From assembly GCF_001591805.1 (NCBI RefSeq), contig NZ_BCVP01000017.1, positions 1 through 64,000 on the forward strand: 64,000 nt of DNA, read 5' to 3'. Of this stretch, positions 59,489 through 64,000 are shown in pieces. A model generated the notes under the pieces. The model saw only the letters and a list, made by a program, of their open reading frames with translations. It had not been told where the DNA came from and searched no databases. The stretch's first letter is position 1. Each line of letters opens with the position of its first letter. Source of the stretch: Neobacillus novalis NBRC 102450 (lineage in GTDB: Bacteria > Bacillota > Bacilli > Bacillales > Cytobacillaceae). The position numbers were made by a program, and so were the translations under genes.

Positions 59489-61834
59489 ATGATGAACTAT
59501 TCTTTAGGAAAAGGGGAGCATCAGAATTGGGTTGTCTCTGATGTGAATTTTTCCGAAGACAGTTTAGGGAAAAGCGAAGCGATTATGTATCTTGGGAACG
59601 GATACATGGGTCTGCGCTCAACAACAGAAGAGCCCTATCTAAATGAAGTGAGAAATTGCTTTGTAGCAGGTACTTTCAATAAGTTTGATGCGAACGAAGT
59701 GACGGAGCTGCCAAATATCGCAGATGTAACGCGTGTCGATATTCGCATTGATGGTAAGCGCTTTAGTTTAGAATTTGGCGAAACGAAAGAGTATGTGAAA
59801 CAGTTAAATTTAAAGACGGCTGAATTGATTCGCACGTTTGATTGGGTATCGCCGCAAGGAAAGGAATTGCGCTTTCATTTTCGAAGATTTGTATCGCTCG
59901 AAAATCTTCATGTAATCGGAATGAAAATGGAAGTCGAAGCCTTAACTCACCCAGTAGTCATAAGCTTTGATTCAGGGATTAACTCACAAATGACGAATTC
60001 GGGTGCGCAGCATTTCCATGAAGGAGAGCGGAGAATTTTCGATAAACGGTTCGTTCAGCTGATTCAAACGACAACGGAATCGAAAATCGATGTGGTTGTT
60101 AATACGGTTCATAAGGTTATGGTGAACGGGAAAGAACTTGAAAAAGAACCAATAATGGAAATGGACCGCCGTAAAGTCTGGCTTCACTTCGAAACGGAAT
60201 TGCAGCAGAACGATACATTAACGGTAGAAAAGTTAACAACGGTGCATACGAGCCGTGACAAAGAAGCCGGTCACGAACCATACGATTTAGATCGTTTACG
60301 CGAAATCTCGCTCACTAATCTTCGTCAAGCGTTCGCCAAAGGCTATGAAACATTATTTACGGAAAGCACGGCTGCATGGCAAACGAAAGTATGGGATCGC
60401 AATAATTTCCATATTGAAAGTGAAGATTCGTATGATCTCCTCGCCTTACGATTTGCGCTCTACCATTTAACAATTATGACACCGGCGCATGATGAACGAA
60501 TGGGAATTGGTGCAAAAGCATTCAGCGGGGAAGGATATAAAGGCCATTCCTTCTGGGATACAGAAATTTTTATTCTGCCATTCTTTACGTATTCAAACCC
60601 TGAAATCGCAAAGTCTCTATTAAAATATCGTTATCATGGCTTGGCTGGGGCTAGAAAGAAAGCGAAGGAAAATGGCTTTGATGGCGCGATGTATCCGTGG
60701 GAAGCTGCTTGGCCGACCGATGGTGAAGTAACGCCTGTCTGGGGAGCCGTCGATATTGTGACTGGAGAGCAGACAAAAATTTGGTCCGGGTTTATTGAAC
60801 AGCATATTACCTCTGATATTACCTTTGCAGTCTGGCAATATTACCAGATTACTAATGACCAAGAATTTATGGACAAGTACGGCTATGAAATGATTTTTGA
60901 TACGGCGAGATTTTGGGCAAGCCGCTTAGAGTGGAACGAAGCGAAACAAGAATACCATATCAATTGTGTCGTTGGCCCGGATGAGTATAAAGAGCATGTC
61001 GACAATAACGCATTTACCAACCATATGGCCCATTTCAACATCAAACTGGCGATGGAATATTATCGAGAATTAAAGACAGATCGTCCTGAATTGTTCGCTA
61101 GCTTAGAAGCAACGCTAGAGCTAGAGAAAGCGTACACATTGTGGACTGAGAAAATCGACAACATCTATTTGCCACAGCCAAGGCATGAGGATCTTGTCAT
61201 TCCGCAGGATGATACGTATTTAAGCAAGAAAATCATCGATCTAGAGAAATATAAAAATCAAGCAAAAGTAGGCTCGCTCTTCCGTGAATACAATTTAGCG
61301 CAAGTCAATGAAATGCAGGTGACCAAGCAAGCGGACATCATGATCCTGTTCCTGCTCTTGGAAAATAAGTTTGGCCCTGAAGTCAAACAAGCAAACTTTG
61401 ATTACTATGAGCCGAAAACATTGCATGATTCATCGTTAAGTTTATCGACTCATTCGATTTTAGCGAATGATTTGGGTCATGAAGAAATGGCATATTCACT
61501 CTTTAAAAGAGCTACTGAAATTGACTTGGGTCCAGCGATGCATACTTCCGACCACGGTGTTCATGCCGCTTCAATCGGCGGGATTTGGCAGTCAGTTGTA
61601 CTTGGATTTGGCGGTGTCCGGATGTTAGACGGAAAACTGCGTATGAACCCACGCTTGCCAAAGCACTGGCGGGAGCTGCGTTTTTCAATTAACTGGCATG
61701 GTAGTCCGTTACATGTTGAGATCACTAGCGATACGCTAACAATTAAATCTGAAACAAAAGATTATGTTGTCGTAGAGGTCTTTGGTCAATCCTATCAATT
61801 TGTTGAAGAAGTCATTATTAATATTAATAAGTAA
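59489..61834 (+). CDS. GH65 disaccharide phosphorylase (maltose/kojibiose/nigerose type)
   Basis: This 781-residue cytosolic enzyme of GH65 has an N-terminal beta-sandwich (about 1-260), an (alpha/alpha)6 barrel (about 320-690) and a C-terminal beta domain. The catalytic acid is Glu499 (VVGPDEYKEH). Substrate and phosphate loops include GHSFWDTEIF, HDSSLSLSTHSILAN and HAASIGGIWQSVV. It splits an alpha-glucosidic disaccharide with phosphate to glucose and beta-glucose-1-phosphate. The exact disaccharide cannot be read. It heads an operon with a sugar importer under a strong promoter and three operators. The expected partner beta-phosphoglucomutase would lie beyond the window. Confidence 0.9.
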   Translation: MMNYSLGKGEHQNWVVSDVNFSEDSLGKSEAIMYLGNGYMGLRSTTEEPYLNEVRNCFVAGTFNKFDANEVTELPNIADVTRVDIRIDGKRFSLEFGETKEYVKQLNLKTAELIRTFDWVSPQGKELRFHFRRFVSLENLHVIGMKMEVEALTHPVVISFDSGINSQMTNSGAQHFHEGERRIFDKRFVQLIQTTTESKIDVVVNTVHKVMVNGKELEKEPIMEMDRRKVWLHFETELQQNDTLTVEKLTTVHTSRDKEAGHEPYDLDRLREISLTNLRQAFAKGYETLFTESTAAWQTKVWDRNNFHIESEDSYDLLALRFALYHLTIMTPAHDERMGIGAKAFSGEGYKGHSFWDTEIFILPFFTYSNPEIAKSLLKYRYHGLAGARKKAKENGFDGAMYPWEAAWPTDGEVTPVWGAVDIVTGEQTKIWSGFIEQHITSDITFAVWQYYQITNDQEFMDKYGYEMIFDTARFWASRLEWNEAKQEYHINCVVGPDEYKEHVDNNAFTNHMAHFNIKLAMEYYRELKTDRPELFASLEATLELEKAYTLWTEKIDNIYLPQPRHEDLVIPQDDTYLSKKIIDLEKYKNQAKVGSLFREYNLAQVNEMQVTKQADIMILFLLLENKFGPEVKQANFDYYEPKTLHDSSLSLSTHSILANDLGHEEMAYSLFKRATEIDLGPAMHTSDHGVHAASIGGIWQSVVLGFGGVRMLDGKLRMNPRLPKHWRELRFSINWHGSPLHVEITSDTLTIKSETKDYVVVEVFGQSYQFVEEVIININK

Positions 61835-61862
61835 AACAAATCATTTTAGGGGGTCAATTTTT

Positions 61863-63110
61863 ATGAAAAAAATAGCTGCATTTGCACTTGCTACCTCATT
61901 ATTACTCGGTGTTACCGCTTGTTCTTCGGGAGATAGCACGAAAACAACGGTAAAAGACGATACAATTACTTTAGCGGTATGGGGATCTTCTCCTGCTGAA
62001 ACTAAAGGTCTTGAAACGACTGTAAAAAGCTTTGAAAAATCGACTGGTAAAAACGTGAAAATCGAAGTGATTCAAGATAATTTTCAAGATGCCCTAACAG
62101 CAAGATTTGCGGCGAAAAATGCTCCTGATGTCTTTTATATGGAATCATTTGCAGCACCAAAATTTATTAAAAGCGGTGTGTTAGCCGATATTTCAAACGA
62201 TGTGAAAAATCAAGATGACTTTTATCAGCCGCTATTAAACTCTTTCAAAGATAAAGAGGGCAAATTATATGCGGTACCGAAAGATTATTCGACACTTGCC
62301 TTGTATGTGAACACGGATTTATTAGAAAAGGCAGGATACACGATGGCTGATGTGCCATCCGATTGGGAAGGATTGTTAAACTTCTCCAAAACCCTTCAAG
62401 GAAAATTGACAAAAGATCAAGCGGCAATGGTGTTTGATACATCGATGGCCCGTCACATGAGCTCATTAATTGCCAGCGGATTAGATCCAGTTACAGCTGA
62501 AGGAAAAGCAGACTTTACATCTAGTCCAAAAGCGCTTGATTATTTACAATCACTTATTGACGGACATAAAGAAGGCTATCTTAAAAATGCAAAGATTGAT
62601 TTAGGCGTTGACTGGGCGGGTGCTGCCTTTGGAACGAATAAAGCAGTTATGATGATCGAAGGAAACTGGGTATTAAGTGCCTTGAAAACGGATTACCCAA
62701 CGGTTAAATATGAAGCATTGGAAGCTCCTACTGTAAATGGAAACAAAGAAACGATGACATTCACAGTTGGCTATGCAATCTCAAAGGACTCTAAACATAA
62801 GAAAACGGCTACTGAATTTATTAATTACATGACAGGTGATGGCCAAAAGCAATGGAGTGAGCTTTCCGGCACATTCCCTACTCGCCAGTCGGTAGCAGAT
62901 GCCATGAAACTTGATGAGGACAAAGTGTTAAAAGCACACATTGAAGGTGCAAAATATGGTACGGTGTGGTCTTCTGGTGTGAACCTGCCTGTTATTTCAG
63001 GTGCCTTTGATAATCAGTTCTTAGCGGCACTAAATGGCGATAAAACGGTTAACGATGCAATGAAAGCTGCAGAGAAAGAAGCAAATGACGAAATTGCACG
63101 TCAAGAATAA
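61863..63110 (+). CDS. Sugar ABC transporter substrate-binding lipoprotein
   Basis: This family 1 binding protein of 415 residues has a lipobox VTAC (Cys20). Typical parts are TITLAVWGSSPAETKGLETTVKSFEKSTGKNVKIEV, APDVFYMESFAAPKFIKSGVLADIS, YAVPKDYSTLALYVNTDLLEKAGY and MMIEGNWVLSALK. ATG 61863 begins a proper signal peptide behind TTTAGGGGG; an earlier frame inside the GH65 end is rejected. It probably binds the alpha-glucosidic disaccharide used by the GH65 enzyme. A strong stem-loop follows it. Confidence 0.88.
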   Translation: MKKIAAFALATSLLLGVTACSSGDSTKTTVKDDTITLAVWGSSPAETKGLETTVKSFEKSTGKNVKIEVIQDNFQDALTARFAAKNAPDVFYMESFAAPKFIKSGVLADISNDVKNQDDFYQPLLNSFKDKEGKLYAVPKDYSTLALYVNTDLLEKAGYTMADVPSDWEGLLNFSKTLQGKLTKDQAAMVFDTSMARHMSSLIASGLDPVTAEGKADFTSSPKALDYLQSLIDGHKEGYLKNAKIDLGVDWAGAAFGTNKAVMMIEGNWVLSALKTDYPTVKYEALEAPTVNGNKETMTFTVGYAISKDSKHKKTATEFINYMTGDGQKQWSELSGTFPTRQSVADAMKLDEDKVLKAHIEGAKYGTVWSSGVNLPVISGAFDNQFLAALNGDKTVNDAMKAAEKEANDEIARQE

Positions 63111-63116
63111 GGTTTA

Positions 63117-63162
63117 AGAATAGAGGGGGCGCATGATTATCTAGTATGCTCCCCTCTATTCT
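63117..63162 (+). terminator. Intercistronic stem-loop after the binding-protein gene
   Basis: AGAATAGAGGGG pairs perfectly with CCCCTCTATTCT, with inner GCAT/ATGC pairing, between the binding-protein and permease genes. It resembles the hairpins after the other binding-protein genes in position. Confidence 0.65.
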
Positions 63163-63183
63163 CCTTTACACGAGGTGAATGAG

Positions 63184-64000
63184 ATGGGTAATAAGCGCTA
63201 TCTGAATTTCCAAGGTTACTCCTTTATGATGCCCGCATTATTGGCGATCCTTTTCTTTACGATTGTTCCAGTTGTTTATGCGTTTTTCATGATGTTTTAT
63301 AAAGTAGATATTTTATCTGGCGCAAGGACGTTTATTGGCCTTGATAATTTTCGAAAAATATTTGAAGACCCGAAGTTTTGGGCTTCGTTTACCAATACAT
63401 TTCGTTATGTGTTAGTCGTTGTTCCGATTCAAACGATGATTGCGATGGCATTGGCGGCGTTATTAAATAGCAAAATCAATTTCAGCCGCGGTTTTTTAAT
63501 GATCATGTTTATTCCAACATTAACCTCTTCATCGGCGATGACACTGATTTTTATGTGGCTGTTTAATAATAACGGATTAATGGCGAATGTGATAGAACAA
63601 TTATTTGGCACGAAGGTTGAATTTTTAACGAATCCAAGTCTTGTTTTAACGGTTATTATGGCGATGAATATCTTTTCCACTGTTCCACATTTCATGGTCG
63701 TCTTTTTGTCAGGTTTGCAAGATATACCGGAAAGTTTATATGAGGCAGCATCTTTAGATGGGGCCAATTCCTTTAAGAAATTCCTTCATGTTACTGTCCC
63801 TCAACTGATGCCGATTACGTTTTATGTCATTACGATGGGTTTAGTAGGCTGTTTTCAAATCTTTGACCAGGCCTTTATCCTTTCAGGTGGTACAGGGGGT
63901 CCACAGAATTCTACTTTGACGTTCTCGCTGTATATTTATCAGCTGGCCTTCACCAGCAATGACATGGGTAGAGCAACGGCTTTAGCATTTGTACTCGGAA
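63184..64000 (+). CDS. Sugar ABC transporter permease, MalF type (partial, cut by window end)
   Basis: An open frame from ATG 63184, preceded by GAGGTGA, runs without a stop through the last base, giving at least 272 residues. It shows MalF-type transmembrane helices from FSFMMPALLAILFFTIVP-like hydrophobic start onwards. The EAA loop is PESLYEAASLDGANSFKKFLHVTVPQL, followed by GCFQIFDQAFILSGGTGGPQNST. It should pair with a MalG-type permease beyond the window edge. It is the third importer in the window and again has no ATPase beside it. Confidence 0.88.
   Translation, partial: MGNKRYLNFQGYSFMMPALLAILFFTIVPVVYAFFMMFYKVDILSGARTFIGLDNFRKIFEDPKFWASFTNTFRYVLVVVPIQTMIAMALAALLNSKINFSRGFLMIMFIPTLTSSSAMTLIFMWLFNNNGLMANVIEQLFGTKVEFLTNPSLVLTVIMAMNIFSTVPHFMVVFLSGLQDIPESLYEAASLDGANSFKKFLHVTVPQLMPITFYVITMGLVGCFQIFDQAFILSGGTGGPQNSTLTFSLYIYQLAFTSNDMGRATALAFVLG

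Overview
The window looks like chromosomal DNA of a low-GC, spore-forming Bacillaceae (Bacillus/Neobacillus-like). The reasons are strong GGAGG ribosome-binding sites, frequent TTG/GTG starts, cre-like CcpA sites, a glnQHMP-type operon, YesM/YesN/YesL-type genes, YjcZ-type sporulation peptides, a YcnI homologue, and a class D sortase signal (LPNTA). I see no rRNA, tRNA, CRISPR array, complete insertion sequence or prophage. The genus is an inference.

Layout. 0-3 kb: a membrane diguanylate cyclase, a coiled-coil lipoprotein and decayed DNA. 3-12.9 kb: a mannoside locus with a sugar ABC importer lacking its ATPase, a 1411-residue secreted GH92 alpha-mannosidase with F5/8-type and FIMAH domains, a ROK sugar kinase and a ROK repressor. 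13-17.2 kb: an azoreductase and glnQHMP. 17.5-24.6 kb: a ROK repressor and a lactose/cellobiose-type PTS operon (EIIC, two small proteins, DUF3284, DUF871/MupG-like, EIIB, EIIA, GH4 6-phospho-beta-glucosidase). 25-31.3 kb: a 2108-residue wall-anchored GH3-GH30 double enzyme with about five CBM6-like modules. 31.4-41.3 kb: a YesN/YesM two-component system divergent from a sugar ABC importer, a DUF624 protein, a GH1 6-phospho-beta-glucosidase and a BglK-like ROK kinase. 41.5-47 kb: an M20 amidohydrolase and a class I ribonucleotide reductase operon (nrdE, nrdF, flavodoxin) behind a cobalamin riboswitch with a terminator and tandem NrdR-like boxes. 47-54 kb: HupE/UreJ, YcnI, an OmpR-type two-component pair, SCO1, OsmC, ADP-ribosylglycohydrolase and a carboxylesterase. 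54-59 kb: an extradiol dioxygenase, duplicated and decaying YjcZ genes, small spore-type proteins, a DUF2268 protein and an exported MTAN-like protein. 59-64 kb: a GH65 phosphorylase behind three identical operators, then a further sugar ABC importer cut by the window end.

How the parts fit. The glycan genes together suggest growth on fungal or yeast wall polymers. GH92 would trim mannan or N-glycans. The surface GH3-GH30 enzyme would break beta-1,6/1,3-glucan into short beta-glucosides. The ABC importer at 35-38 kb could take these up unphosphorylated, the BglK-like kinase could phosphorylate them, and the GH1 phospho-glucosidase could split them. The PTS/GH4 operon is the parallel route for sugars phosphorylated during uptake. 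None of the three sugar ABC systems encodes an ATPase here, so a shared MsmX-type ATPase elsewhere is expected. Short GC-rich palindromes are scattered through the gaps and several sit exactly on the 3' ends of genes.
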